The notes under the pieces were generated by a model. That model was given only the letters and a program-made list of their open reading frames with translations. It made no database searches and was not told the origin of the DNA. A stretch of DNA of 64,000 nucleotides from CAZQHK01 sp964593455 (GTDB taxonomy: Bacteria > Muiribacteriota > CAYSPT01): assembly GCA_964593455.1 (NCBI GenBank), contig CAZQHK010000024.1:1-64000 (forward strand), in the 5' to 3' direction. Made by a program: the position numbers and the translations under genes. This document shows, piece after piece, positions 8,332-16,999 of this stretch. The first letter of the stretch is position 1. Each line of letters starts with the position of its first letter.

Positions 8332-8608
8332 TTATACCAGATTTCTCGTCATTATTAAACCCTTTTGAGGAAAATTCCATCTTACTAATAACCTGGTAAA
8401 TTCCAGTGAACCCGGAGCCAACTCCTACCAGGAGAAGTAAAACAGTGAAGATAGCTTTGGTTTCCAGCCATCGGTCCATAAAAAGGCCGGCGATCAAACC
8501 TCCTCCCACTGAGAAGATCATGACCAGACCGAGATGTCCCACCAGAGAAAGGTAGCGCATGGTCTGGGCTAGTTCTGAACGTTGGTTCCGGTCAGTTTGC
8601 TTCTTCAA
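8291..8608 (-). CDS. atpZ: AtpZ-like F0F1 ATPase accessory membrane protein
   Basis: The product is about 105 residues from a TTG at 8608, preceded 8 nt upstream by GGAGGA. Two membrane helices (LGLVMIFSVGGGLIAGLFM and AIFTVLLLLVGVGSGFTGIY) flank DRWLETK. This matches the short AtpZ/AtpI family found at the head of many atp operons, proposed to help Mg2+/Ca2+ uptake or rotor assembly. The tail is acidic (EDDPDDSN). The upstream portion of the open frame overlaps the lolA-like gene too extensively to be the start. It overlaps lolA-like by 17 nt. Confidence 0.75.
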   Translation of the reverse strand: MKKQTDRNQRSELAQTMRYLSLVGHLGLVMIFSVGGGLIAGLFMDRWLETKAIFTVLLLLVGVGSGFTGIYQVISKMEFSSKGFNNDEKSGINDAYHEDDPDDSN

Positions 8609-9359
8609 ACAGCTGTTCCTCCAGTGACAGTCCTTCGAAAAACGTTTCGATGCCGATATGTCTGGTGTGCTTTCCTGATGGAGGAGAGAAGAAATCTTCA
8701 GGCAGAGCCGGGTTGTGCTGCCATTCAGCCAGGGTTTCAGCACTTGCTTTTATCTTGTATCCCCGGTCATACACCAGCAGACGCCGGGGCAGGTCGGTAT
8801 TCCGATTGACCCACAAGACCACTCGCTTAATATCCGAAACTTCTGCACTATCAGGATGTCGGGGAAGGAAAACCACGGCCTCGGAAATTGTTGAACGTGC
8901 TTTTTCCAGACGGACTTCTTCTCTCAAACTTAGCACCCAATCCCGTATCTGATCGGAAACGTTTTGTCCGGGCACATGTTTCAACTGATCCATATGCGTT
9001 ATCACGACAAGCTCTTCCTGCGGCATGTTAATCCACAGGCTTCCGTTGCCCGGCGCACCGACTGTCAGTGGACCGTGCGGAGATTTCAAAAGATCGAAAC
9101 GGAACCGTTTACCGGTTTTTAGCGAAACTTTGAACTGGTAAAATAACGGCGCTGCCCGGGGTTCAGAAATGGTTACCTGCCAGCTGGTCTGAAGTCCCTC
9201 CACACCGGTATTTGCAAAAGCCAGTTTTTCCATAATCCTGGACAGTGATTTTTCCGCAAGTTTGAGATTATCCTCGCCGCTCGCCTCTTCAATCATGGGT
9301 AGCAACAGCAAGAGCGTAAAAAGCATAGTCGAACAGGGAGTGAGCTTGAAACATCTCAT
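8592..9359 (-). CDS. LolA-like periplasmic lipoprotein carrier
   Basis: The 255-residue protein has an N-terminal signal sequence (hydrophobic LFTLLLLLPMI, cleavage likely around EASG) and a beta-rich body. Fragments such as YQFKVSLKTGKRFRFDLL, WINMPQEELVVI and LWVNRNTDLPRRLLVYD resemble the LolA/outer-membrane lipoprotein-sorting fold, which carries lipids or lipoproteins through the periplasm. No strict motif proves this. It shares an ATGA overlap with rpiB and runs into atpZ, so it is co-transcribed with the ATP synthase genes. That association is unusual. Confidence 0.6.
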   Translation of the reverse strand: MRCFKLTPCSTMLFTLLLLLPMIEEASGEDNLKLAEKSLSRIMEKLAFANTGVEGLQTSWQVTISEPRAAPLFYQFKVSLKTGKRFRFDLLKSPHGPLTVGAPGNGSLWINMPQEELVVITHMDQLKHVPGQNVSDQIRDWVLSLREEVRLEKARSTISEAVVFLPRHPDSAEVSDIKRVVLWVNRNTDLPRRLLVYDRGYKIKASAETLAEWQHNPALPEDFFSPPSGKHTRHIGIETFFEGLSLEEQLFEEAN

Positions 9360-9805
9360 TTGAAATTATCCTGTTCCAGGCTGATTATTTTCTGTACCCG
9401 GTTACGGTGGCGACCGCCTTCTACAGGAGTGTCGAGCCAGACCTGGAGAATAGAGAGGTTTTCCTCTTTTGACCGGGAACGGCTTCCCAGGCAAATAATA
9501 TTGGCATGGTTATGCTGTCTGGACAGTTTTGCCTCTTCGGTATTGGAACAAAGTGCCGCTCTAACGCCTTTGAATTTGTTGGCGGTAATAGCCATCCCGA
9601 TACCGGTTCCACAAACTAAAATTCCCCGGTCGACTTCTCCGGCGGATACCAGGCGGGCGGTTCGGGCGGCAAAATCCGGATAATCGCATGAGTTTGTGCT
9701 GTCGGTACCGGTATCGACTATCACGTGGCTGTTTTCAAGGAGATACCCGGATATGATTGATTTCAACTCGTAACCGGCATGATCTGACCCTATTGCGATT
9801 TTCAT
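9356..9805 (-). CDS. rpiB: Ribose-5-phosphate isomerase B
   Basis: The 149-residue RpiB/LacAB-family enzyme interconverts ribose-5-phosphate and ribulose-5-phosphate in the pentose phosphate pathway. The start ATG 9805 gives MKIAIGSDHAGYELKS, the family N-terminus, with a GGGGAT ribosome site. The active-site cysteine lies in VCGTGIGMAITANK, and the phosphate/His region is SRQHNHANIICLGSR. It is the first gene of the run that leads into the ATP synthase operon, with a good promoter just upstream. Confidence 0.93.
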   Translation of the reverse strand: MKIAIGSDHAGYELKSIISGYLLENSHVIVDTGTDSTNSCDYPDFAARTARLVSAGEVDRGILVCGTGIGMAITANKFKGVRAALCSNTEEAKLSRQHNHANIICLGSRSRSKEENLSILQVWLDTPVEGGRHRNRVQKIISLEQDNFK

Positions 9806-9844
9806 AACGATATCCCCGATTTTCTTATGAACAAAAGCCGGGAT

Positions 9845-9874
9845 ATTGTAACCGAATAGTAAGAAGAGTATCAA
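9845..9874 (-). promoter_or_regulatory. Sigma-70-type promoter for rpiB and probably the atp run
   Basis: On the minus strand TTGATA (9874-9869) and TACAAT (9850-9845) are separated by 18 nt. Predicted transcription would start near 9838, about 33 nt before the rpiB ATG. No other good promoter was noticed between rpiB and atpB, where the genes overlap. Confidence 0.55.
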
Positions 9875-9916
9875 CTAATACCAGCACCTTTTCGCCAGTG
9901 AGAGGCGACCAGACCT

Positions 9917-10103
9917 CTAGCCCGCATATTTCACCAGTGTGTCTACTGCGGCCACGAATTTGCACGCATCTTCTACGTTACGCTCGATCGCCTGTCCTCG
10001 ACGTATCGCAACGGATACGCCTGCGGAAGGCTTGGTCGCGTGCCTTGAAGCTACGCATAACTTCGCGACCTCGTGACGACAACTCGTGAAATATGCGGGC
10101 TAG
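9917..10103. repeat. MITE-like element with perfect 18-bp terminal inverted repeats
   Basis: CTAGCCCGCATATTTCAC at 9917-9934 is the exact reverse complement of 10086-10103. The 151-bp interior is GC-richer than the flanks and carries smaller palindromes, such as GTATC/GATAC around a 6-nt loop. No reading frame looks real. The size and ends fit a miniature inverted-repeat transposable element or an internally deleted insertion sequence. A target-site duplication is not clear. A structured non-coding RNA is an alternative. Confidence 0.6.
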
Positions 10104-10156
10104 CCGGTAGAATTGAAACTGAAAATAGAGATTGTTTAGAAAGCTCAGGTGCTTGC

Positions 10157-10186
10157 TTGACAATCACTATTATATAGTCATACACT
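10157..10186 (+). promoter_or_regulatory. Promoter of the tandem CNB gene
   Basis: A consensus TTGACA (10157-10162) is followed after 18 nt by TACACT (10181-10186). The start would be near 10193, leaving a leader of about 30 nt that carries GGGAGGGG before the TTG start at 10224. Confidence 0.55.
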
Positions 10187-10223
10187 ATGGCAACTGTAAA
10201 ACAGTGTCAGGGAGGGGATACTA

Positions 10224-11159
10224 TTGAGCACGTTGCGGGAATTGGTGAAGTTGGATCTGTTCGAAGAATTCAATGACGACGAGCTTTATTCACTCTCAAA
10301 AATGGTAGCAATAACGCATATTCCAGCCGATACGATAATTTGCAATGAGGGTGATCAGGGAAATGAGATGTACATCCTTCTTTCCGGGTGTGTCGATGTT
10401 TTTAAAGATATCGGCAGCGACTCTGAGGTTCTGGCCAGGCTTGGGCAGGGTGAGATGTTTGGTGAGATGTCCATTCTGGACGATACAACCAGGAATGCGT
10501 GTGTCAAGTCTGTAGAGGCCAGCTCGGCGCTTATTTTCGGAAAAGAGAGCCTTCACCTGTTTCTTAACGAAAACCTCAATGTTGCCTACCGGTTTTTCCT
10601 TTTATTAGGCAAATGCGTGAATCGCCGGTTGCGATTACTCAACCTTAATTTCCTGTTTTCGCAGCTTACGCTTGAAAAACTAAGCGAAGTAAATATTTCC
10701 CAAAACCTTGGCTGGGCCTATTCTCCGGTATCGTTTTTCGATTTACTTGACAATGATGATCTAGACTTTCTTAAGGGGATAGGTTCGGTTAAAGAGTATG
10801 CAACTGATGAAATTGTGGTGGATGAAAACGAGGTGGCCCGCGACCTGTTCCTGGTTCTTGAGGGAGCGATCAAAATAATTAAACTTCTTCCTATGGGAGA
10901 GGAAGTCCAACTGGTGGAATTGAGGAAGGGCAATCTTTTTGGAGAGATGTCATTCCTTGATGATGGATTTAGGTCGGCCCGGGTTAAAACCAATGCTGCC
11001 ACAAAACTGCTGGCACTTAACCGTCAGTGCATCGAGCGCAACAGGAAAAAGGATATGTTGGCCGTGTGCAAACTTTTTCTGGTGGCGCTCCAGAATATCT
11101 CCCATAATATCCGTTTGACTACGGAGATTTATAACAAAGCTCGCTCAGCCGCAAATTAA
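10224..11159 (+). CDS. Tandem cyclic-nucleotide-binding domain protein
   Basis: The 311-residue protein starts at TTG after a strong GGGAGGGG site. Two CNB (Crp/cAMP-receptor type) domains follow each other, about residues 5-125 and 165-285. Each has a phosphate-binding-cassette-like segment: FGEMSILDDTTRNACV and FGEMSFLDDGFRSARV. There is no C-terminal helix-turn-helix and no kinase or channel domain, so it is not a Crp-type transcription factor. The layout recalls eukaryotic PKA regulatory subunits. It may be a stand-alone sensor binding a partner. The arginine that contacts the cyclic phosphate is present in both cassettes. Confidence 0.85.
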   Translation: MSTLRELVKLDLFEEFNDDELYSLSKMVAITHIPADTIICNEGDQGNEMYILLSGCVDVFKDIGSDSEVLARLGQGEMFGEMSILDDTTRNACVKSVEASSALIFGKESLHLFLNENLNVAYRFFLLLGKCVNRRLRLLNLNFLFSQLTLEKLSEVNISQNLGWAYSPVSFFDLLDNDDLDFLKGIGSVKEYATDEIVVDENEVARDLFLVLEGAIKIIKLLPMGEEVQLVELRKGNLFGEMSFLDDGFRSARVKTNAATKLLALNRQCIERNRKKDMLAVCKLFLVALQNISHNIRLTTEIYNKARSAAN

Positions 11160-11195
11160 CTGACCTGGCCTCTGAGGTTCAGCAACTATATCGCG

Positions 11196-11585
11196 TCAAA
11201 ACGATCCTTTACGCAGGATGCTCTCGGCGACCTTCTCGGGCGATATGTTGTATTTACCGCTTTTTATCAGTTGCTTGATTTTTTCTACTTTTGCTTCTCT
11301 TACCAGATCGGTTTCCGGCAGCGACATGATAGCTTCCAGCACCTTTTCAAATAGGAGCATCCGGTCCCGGTCTTCCGGTGAGATGGAGAGATTCGGATCG
11401 TTAAGGGCGGATAACTTTTCCGATTTGATCCGGGAGGCACCGGCTACAGAGCTCGATTTATCGAGTTTTTCAAGCTCTCGCTTGATAATATCTTTGTAAT
11501 CCGGGCCTTGTCCGTTTTGGGTCTGCGAGGTCCTGACGGATTTAGATTTGGGCGCATTAATCGTATCATTATTATTTATTTTCAT
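11196..11585 (-). CDS. FlgM-like anti-sigma factor domain protein
   Basis: The 129-residue protein is polar and probably disordered at the N-terminus. Its C-terminus, AKVEKIKQLIKSGKYNISPE followed by KVAESILRKG, fits the FlgM C-terminal pattern (VxxIKxxIxxGxYxIxxxxVAxxLL), which binds sigma-28. No flagellar gene or sigma factor is visible in the window, so its target is unknown. It follows the large HEAT gene by 44 nt on the same strand and may share its transcript. It is convergent with the CNB gene. Confidence 0.7.
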   Translation of the reverse strand: MKINNNDTINAPKSKSVRTSQTQNGQGPDYKDIIKRELEKLDKSSSVAGASRIKSEKLSALNDPNLSISPEDRDRMLLFEKVLEAIMSLPETDLVREAKVEKIKQLIKSGKYNISPEKVAESILRKGSF

Positions 11586-11629
11586 GATTTTAACTGCCTC
11601 CTAGTACCCATATCGGCAGAAAAACAGTC

Positions 11630-14080
11630 TCAGTTTAGCTTTTCCTTCTTAGATTCAGCTGAATTACGGCCCTGCGCTTCGATCATATTGATAGAAGTCC
11701 GGGCGTATTTCCGGAGCCAGAAATTATCGCTATTGGTGAACATTTTCAAAATGGAAACAGATTTATCTGTTCCCGAACGGCCCAAAGCTCTTGCTGCCCA
11801 GTACCGGATATCTCCTTCTTCCTGTTCGAGAATATTCAGGAGTGACTCTTCTGCTCTCGGATCACTGATATCTTTCAGAGATTTGACTGCCGCCAATCTG
11901 ATGGAGTAGTCGGAATTACGAAGAAATGTGAGCAGTGTGGTAACTGCTTCCGGAGTACCAATTTTCCCAAGTGATTCTATGATATTGCGCTTGGCGGCGA
12001 GACCGGCGCTTTCGAACAGAATACTAAGAGCATTTACGGCCGTTTCTTCTCCGGCTATACCCAAGGCCTTCACGGCCCAGAAAACCGTATCGTGATTCGC
12101 TGAATCGAGAGCTTGTATAAGCAGTTTCCGGGGCGGCGGTTCGAGTTTTCCAGCGGATCCCGCTGCAGCTTTTCTCACCGGCCAATAGGTGTCTTTGAAA
12201 CAGGAGATAAGTGACGGTAAAGCTGCCGTGTCGTTCAGCGAATCCAGGGCTCTGACCGCTGCGAATCTGACCTCGCGATCCCGGTCGGACAGAAGTTTAA
12301 TCAGGGTTTTATAAACCGGTTTTTCTCTCGTTCGTCCCAAGAGCACGGTAGCCAGACGGCGGGCCTCATGATCGCGGCTTTTTAGCACGGGAATAAGTGG
12401 TGTCGACGAGAGATTCCCCGGGATTTCTGAGAGGGTCTTCAAAACAGCCAGTCGGAACTCGGATTTCGCTTTTGAAAGAAGGGCGGTCAGGGAGTCAAGA
12501 TCCTGGAAGCTCATTGATCTTCTCAAGGCGTCAACGGCCCATATTTTTTCATCCTGCACATCTCCGGAAGCTATTTGAAACAGGGCTTTATCGCCTTTCG
12601 GCGTACCGATTCTTCCTAAAGCTTCGATAATCGAATATCGTTTTTCTCGATGTGTTTCAGCCTGAAGAAGATCTTTCAAAGTAAAGACCAGCTCAGGCCC
12701 GGCCAGCCTGGACAGCGTGCTGAGCGCCGCGATCAGTTCTCGTGAAGAAAGTTGTGGCAACCGTTCCAGAAGAGGTTCGACACAGGCATTGTCACCGAGC
12801 AAACCAAGGGCGGTAATGGCACATTCTCTGACGGCTCCCGATGGATCGTGCAGAAGTTCAAGCAAAGCCCCCAGAGTTCGCCGCGATCCCAGTTTGCCGA
12901 GTCCATCAGTAGCCCAGTAGCGTACTTCTTCACTTTCATCTTCGAGAGCTCTAAGCAGTACATCAATGGCTTCCGGCGAGCGCTGAGCTCCCAATGATTT
13001 GGCGGCCAGGGTTCGAACTTCAGGTTCGAGGTCTGAAACTGCCTCAATGAGAATATCCACCGCCCGACGGCTTCTTATCTTGCCGAGAGCTTCCACCGCG
13101 TTTTTGCGTACTTGAAGATAGGAATCTTGAGCGGCCCGGCCCAGAGCGGCAACAATCATCCGGTCCGATGTTTGTCCCAGAGCTCTGGCTGCCTGGGCCC
13201 TGATTTCCCCCCGGGGATCAGCTAGACTTTTGAGCAGTATCTCTATTGCTCGTTCCCCACCGATTTCGCCCAGAACTTGAATAGTAGTGAGCTTCATATT
13301 GATGTCGGTTTCGTCGCATACCATGGAAGAGACGAGTGAATCAATTACTTTGGCGTCCACCGGTTTATGTGTTGTTATCCAGTCTCCGATCGCATGCTCG
13401 GGACCGCCGCTCAAGCAGTCGCGTATTTTACCCAGAGACCTGGCAATTTCCACCCTGACCGACCAGGCTTCTTCACGCACGATAGCCGAGCGAAGTTCGT
13501 CAACGGCTTCCGGGGCACCGATTTCACCGAGTGCTTTCACCGCTTCTCGTCTGATCGCCCAATCTTCATCGTAAAGTGTCTTTATCAAGCTGGTCACGGC
13601 GGTGTGCGATCCGATTTCTCCCAGCGTTTGCGCGGACCAGAAACGCTGATCTCTGGTCCCGCCTATAAGCGCCTCGATCAATTCATCAACAGCTGCCTCT
13701 CCTTTTTCCAGCAGTGAACGGGAAGCATATCGTTCCACTTCCGAACGAGAATGATCCAGGAGAGATATCAAACGTTCAATCAAATTATTCTGGTCTATTT
13801 TACCCAGGATTCGGCTGGTCCAATAGCCGGTGTCCTCATTGCCATTTTCAAGGGCATCAAGCAGTTGCTCGATCGCCGCTTCCCCCGTCTCAACCAGGCT
13901 GTCTGCAGCGGCTTTTCGTACTATCCAGAAATCGTCTGCCAGTGCTTCAACCAGAGCTTCGATTACCGAGGCTTCAGTATTTCCTCCTAATATTTTGGCG
14001 GCCCGGGCTCGCTTATTTTTATTGTCTGATTGCAGATCTGACAGGGACTTTTTTTCCCCCGATCCTGAACGCGGTGTCAC
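11630..14080 (-). CDS. HEAT-repeat (PBS-lyase type) scaffold protein
   Basis: The 816-residue protein is built almost wholly of about 25 HEAT-like repeats of roughly 31 residues (patterns such as VRKAAADSLVETGEAAI, VRYWATDGLGKLGSRRT, IRYWAARALGRSGT). These stack into a superhelix for protein binding. There is no signal peptide, membrane segment or enzymatic motif. The start is a GTG that overlaps the stop of the FxLYD gene by 4 nt, so the two are translationally coupled. PBS-lyase HEAT repeats outside cyanobacteria are generally scaffolds, and lyase activity is not implied. Confidence 0.85.
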   Translation of the reverse strand: MTPRSGSGEKKSLSDLQSDNKNKRARAAKILGGNTEASVIEALVEALADDFWIVRKAAADSLVETGEAAIEQLLDALENGNEDTGYWTSRILGKIDQNNLIERLISLLDHSRSEVERYASRSLLEKGEAAVDELIEALIGGTRDQRFWSAQTLGEIGSHTAVTSLIKTLYDEDWAIRREAVKALGEIGAPEAVDELRSAIVREEAWSVRVEIARSLGKIRDCLSGGPEHAIGDWITTHKPVDAKVIDSLVSSMVCDETDINMKLTTIQVLGEIGGERAIEILLKSLADPRGEIRAQAARALGQTSDRMIVAALGRAAQDSYLQVRKNAVEALGKIRSRRAVDILIEAVSDLEPEVRTLAAKSLGAQRSPEAIDVLLRALEDESEEVRYWATDGLGKLGSRRTLGALLELLHDPSGAVRECAITALGLLGDNACVEPLLERLPQLSSRELIAALSTLSRLAGPELVFTLKDLLQAETHREKRYSIIEALGRIGTPKGDKALFQIASGDVQDEKIWAVDALRRSMSFQDLDSLTALLSKAKSEFRLAVLKTLSEIPGNLSSTPLIPVLKSRDHEARRLATVLLGRTREKPVYKTLIKLLSDRDREVRFAAVRALDSLNDTAALPSLISCFKDTYWPVRKAAAGSAGKLEPPPRKLLIQALDSANHDTVFWAVKALGIAGEETAVNALSILFESAGLAAKRNIIESLGKIGTPEAVTTLLTFLRNSDYSIRLAAVKSLKDISDPRAEESLLNILEQEEGDIRYWAARALGRSGTDKSVSILKMFTNSDNFWLRKYARTSINMIEAQGRNSAESKKEKLN

Positions 14081-14610
14081 CGATTATGCACCTCAACCCT
14101 GTATTCTTTGAATTCATCGGTTATCACGGTAAAACTGAACGGCTTTTGCTCTTTAGGATCGATGTTTTTAAGGAATGTTCCATATTCCTTAATCATCTTT
14201 CCTTCTTCGTTCATAAAGGTGATGACTATTTCGACGTTATCAAAACCAATGTCTGACATATTCTTTACCTTGCCCCGAATGGTTACGGCTTTTTTGCCGA
14301 AACGGCCAAGCGGATAGATTTTAACGTCGTCGTAGGTTATGTCAAACCGGGGTTCAAGGATCATCTCCTGGTTGGTAATCTTAAGTTTGTACAGTTCTAT
14401 AACAGACTGCTCGTATCCTTTCCAGGCCCGATCATTCGCAAAGTTAATCTCGATAGCCTCTTTGAAAGCCTCCTTGGCCTTCAGGAAATTACTGTCTCGT
14501 AAAAATTTTTCACCCAGATAGACTTTGACTTCCGAAAGATCCGCCAGGCAGGGGGATGTAACGCTGGCAATGATGAGAAGAGCCGCCGTAAAACACACGA
14601 AAATCCTCAT
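14077..14610 (-). CDS. Secreted TPR plus FxLYD-like domain protein
   Basis: The 177-residue protein has a signal peptide (FVCFTAALLIIASVTSPCLA). A short TPR-like helical part follows (FLRDSNFLKAKEAFKEAIEI). The C-terminal beta domain (TIRGKVKNMSDIGFDNVEI, ITFMNEEGKMI, FLKNIDPKEQKPFSF) matches the FxLYD domain of periplasmic or surface proteins. Function is unknown. It is coupled to the HEAT protein by a 4-nt overlap, but the HEAT protein looks cytoplasmic, so a direct interaction across the membrane is not evident. Confidence 0.7.
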   Translation of the reverse strand: MRIFVCFTAALLIIASVTSPCLADLSEVKVYLGEKFLRDSNFLKAKEAFKEAIEINFANDRAWKGYEQSVIELYKLKITNQEMILEPRFDITYDDVKIYPLGRFGKKAVTIRGKVKNMSDIGFDNVEIVITFMNEEGKMIKEYGTFLKNIDPKEQKPFSFTVITDEFKEYRVEVHNR

Positions 14611-14677
14611 TACGAAGGCCTCCTTTCATACAATCGAGTATACCATAAATGCATCTTAGAATTGAAGCTTGACGGTA

Positions 14678-16735
14678 CTACTCCCGCAGCTGCTTTTCCA
14701 GTCGTTTAATCTCGGACTTGACAGTATCGCGTTCCGCTCCTGGCCGGCCGCGTTTTGAATGTTCATATTGAAGATAGTTCTGCCAGTGGTAGACAGCTTT
14801 TTCCGGATCAGGTTCATGGTAAGCGTACACTGTTCCAATAAGCAGGTTCAAGGCGGCACTTTTAGGGAATTTTTTCAGACTCTCAAACAGGACATCCACT
14901 GTTTTCTTCATCTTTCCTTCTTCATAGAGAAGTCTGGCCAGGCGCAGGTATGGATCTTCCAGGGGAGGATCAGCAGCTTGGATCGCCTGCCGCAGGTAGG
15001 TGGCTGCTTCTAGGCGTTCACCTGATTTGAGATAGGTAACAGAAAGATTTGTCAGGACAACTGAAGTACGGTATTTGAGATCAAGACATTTCAGGTGGTA
15101 CTGACGGGCTTTGTCGATACTGTCCGTGCTGGTATGATAATTGCCGAGAAACGTCAGGTAGCGGGCCAGGAGTATCCTGGTAACGCAGTCGATTCGATTA
15201 AGATTGGCAGGCAGCCGCATCTGGTATCTCAAAGTAATGTTTCCCCGGTTTGCCCGTGGTTGATCGGTGGTTTTAAGCGTCCTGAAAATAATTCCCTCTT
15301 GTTCCAACCGGTATCCCTGAACATAGAACGGGATATGCCGTTCAGAGTAAAAAACCGGTCTGTCGGCCGCCGCGATAAAAGCTGCTTCGCTCTCGTTCCT
15401 GCTCTTGATTGTCAGCTTCCCTCTATCATAAAAGTATTGGAACATGTTTCCTTTTTGGTCTATCAGAGTGACATCCGGTCTGAAACCGTGTACCAACCTC
15501 AGAAAAGCGGTAGTGAAAACCTGATGATCCCCGTCCAGAAAAATGGCTGCGTGATGAGGAAGCGATTTAAAAATATTTTTCCCGTAATCATAGTAGATGT
15601 TGAAAGTACGCAGATTACAATAGGAACCGTTAATCAACACGGAGCATACGAGTAAAATCAGCAGTGCTACCTGCCGGAAATATCGCCGTTTAGCGAGAAC
15701 TTCCGCTGTCAACAGTGTCATCAAGAGAAAAACGGGCAGGAAAAATTTTGAACCGTAATCGATAATAACCGCCTCTTTGTGGAAATCGAACGAGAAGGCA
15801 ATAGCTCCGAATGGTGGAACGATTGCCAGAAGCCAGGGCAGGGCCGCTCGCCAGTTCAAGCGCCAGCGACGGATAAGAGCGATCGAGGCCAGAATTATCA
15901 CCGGGAAGGGGCTGGCGACTATCAAAGCCCAGATCGAAAGACCCAGGGTTTTAAACACCATGGTGGGACTTTTGGGTGTTTTCCAGGGAGCGGTTTCAAA
16001 CACATTGACGGCAAATTTCTTGCAGGTATGGATGAGAAAATTGTGAACATTGTAGGTTAGTCCCCAGTTTATTTCCGTGTGCTGAATAGCTCTGAGTGGA
16101 AGGTAGAGAAAGGCCGAGAGTCCGAGGAAAAAGCAAAGAATCGCCAAAATGGAGTCACGGGAAGAAAACCGGCGGGACTTACCAAGCGGAATGACTGCCA
16201 AAGCCGGCACCAGAAGTATAGACGTCGGATGGGCAGTCAGTGAGAGTCCCCAGATAAATCCTGCGGATAACAGCTTTTTCCTGATTGAGAACGTTTGATT
16301 GAGAAGGACCATGGCCAATAGCGATAGGAGGAAAATGTTAAGAGCATACACTTCTGTTATGATCGCTATACCCCAGAACGGCCTTGAAGTTGCCATAAGA
16401 AGGGTGATAACGGCCGCCATGAATGTGTTTACTCGCAGGTGGCGAATCATGGTCACCGCCAGTATTAGACAGGTGCCCGTTCCAAGGCAGGCTGACAGGA
16501 GATTCATCCTGAAGGCCACGCCACCGAAAGGGACCAGGGTGGCGAAAGTTTTTCCCAGCAAGCTGAAGAGCGGGTAGCCGGGTTGATGGGCGACACCGAG
16601 AAGCCAGGCGACGGAGATCAGCTCGCCACTGTCTGCAGCGCTGATAGTCGGAGCGGTGGTCCGGAGAAACAGAAGGTAGGCGATCAGACCGGTACATACG
16701 CATACTACTTTTCTTTGCCTGCTATCGGTCCTCAC
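14678..16735 (-). CDS. DUF2723 membrane glycosyltransferase with C-terminal TPRs
   Basis: The 685-residue protein has about 11-12 membrane helices. Near the N-terminus are TAPTISAADSGELISVAW and GVAHQPGYPLFSLLGKTF, the signature of the DUF2723 (protein O-mannosyltransferase-like, GT-C fold) family; the acidic Asp/Glu pair in ADSGE is the presumed catalytic site. The last 150 residues form TPRs (TSVVLTNLSVTYLKSGERLE, AALNLLIGTVYAYH). It probably transfers a sugar from a lipid carrier to proteins or lipids at the outer face of the inner membrane. The start is GTG at 16735, overlapping DUF3006 by 14 nt. Confidence 0.85.
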   Translation of the reverse strand: MRTDSRQRKVVCVCTGLIAYLLFLRTTAPTISAADSGELISVAWLLGVAHQPGYPLFSLLGKTFATLVPFGGVAFRMNLLSACLGTGTCLILAVTMIRHLRVNTFMAAVITLLMATSRPFWGIAIITEVYALNIFLLSLLAMVLLNQTFSIRKKLLSAGFIWGLSLTAHPTSILLVPALAVIPLGKSRRFSSRDSILAILCFFLGLSAFLYLPLRAIQHTEINWGLTYNVHNFLIHTCKKFAVNVFETAPWKTPKSPTMVFKTLGLSIWALIVASPFPVIILASIALIRRWRLNWRAALPWLLAIVPPFGAIAFSFDFHKEAVIIDYGSKFFLPVFLLMTLLTAEVLAKRRYFRQVALLILLVCSVLINGSYCNLRTFNIYYDYGKNIFKSLPHHAAIFLDGDHQVFTTAFLRLVHGFRPDVTLIDQKGNMFQYFYDRGKLTIKSRNESEAAFIAAADRPVFYSERHIPFYVQGYRLEQEGIIFRTLKTTDQPRANRGNITLRYQMRLPANLNRIDCVTRILLARYLTFLGNYHTSTDSIDKARQYHLKCLDLKYRTSVVLTNLSVTYLKSGERLEAATYLRQAIQAADPPLEDPYLRLARLLYEEGKMKKTVDVLFESLKKFPKSAALNLLIGTVYAYHEPDPEKAVYHWQNYLQYEHSKRGRPGAERDTVKSEIKRLEKQLRE

Positions 16736-16976
16736 GGGTAAGGTCTTCCTGAATACGACGTATTTCTTCTATCCTGTTCTCCCTGTCCGTCTCATCTCGG
16801 CTTATGTTGATCGTCAGGGAATCTCCTTCTCTCACTCCTTTAGGCAGGTACTCCAGGGAGACAATAATGTGAGATAGGTCGGGCAATTCAATGACGGCGT
16901 ATCTGGTCTGCTCACCCTCGATACGGTCGATAACAGCTGAAAATGTATATGAATCGTTATCCGTATGTAAACTCAC
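16722..16976 (-). CDS. DUF3006 family small protein
   Basis: The 84-residue protein contains FSAVIDRIEGEQTRYAVIEL, LEYLPKGVREGDSLTI and a charged C-terminal tail with several arginines, which together match DUF3006. Members are small beta-rich proteins, often beside secreted proteins, with no settled function. It lies between speE and the DUF2723 gene in one apparent operon. Confidence 0.75.
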   Translation of the reverse strand: MSLHTDNDSYTFSAVIDRIEGEQTRYAVIELPDLSHIIVSLEYLPKGVREGDSLTINISRDETDRENRIEEIRRIQEDLTREDR

Positions 16977-16999
16977 CGTACGATATTCCTTTGATCATC

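Larger units (their letters stand above)
9806..10223. other. Intergenic region between rpiB and the CNB gene
   Basis: The 418-base divergent spacer holds the rpiB promoter, a 187-bp inverted-repeat element (9917-10103) and the promoter of the cyclic-nucleotide-binding gene. No convincing coding sequence is present. Short open frames on both strands across the element have no ribosome sites. Confidence 0.7.

Noticed and set aside
9978..10163. Short frames inside the 187-bp inverted-repeat element
   Set aside because: They cross the element, lack ribosome sites, and their products are rich in Arg from the GC-rich repeat.
10224..11159. Crp/Fnr transcription regulator
   Set aside because: Both CNB domains are present but there is no helix-turn-helix at the C-terminus.
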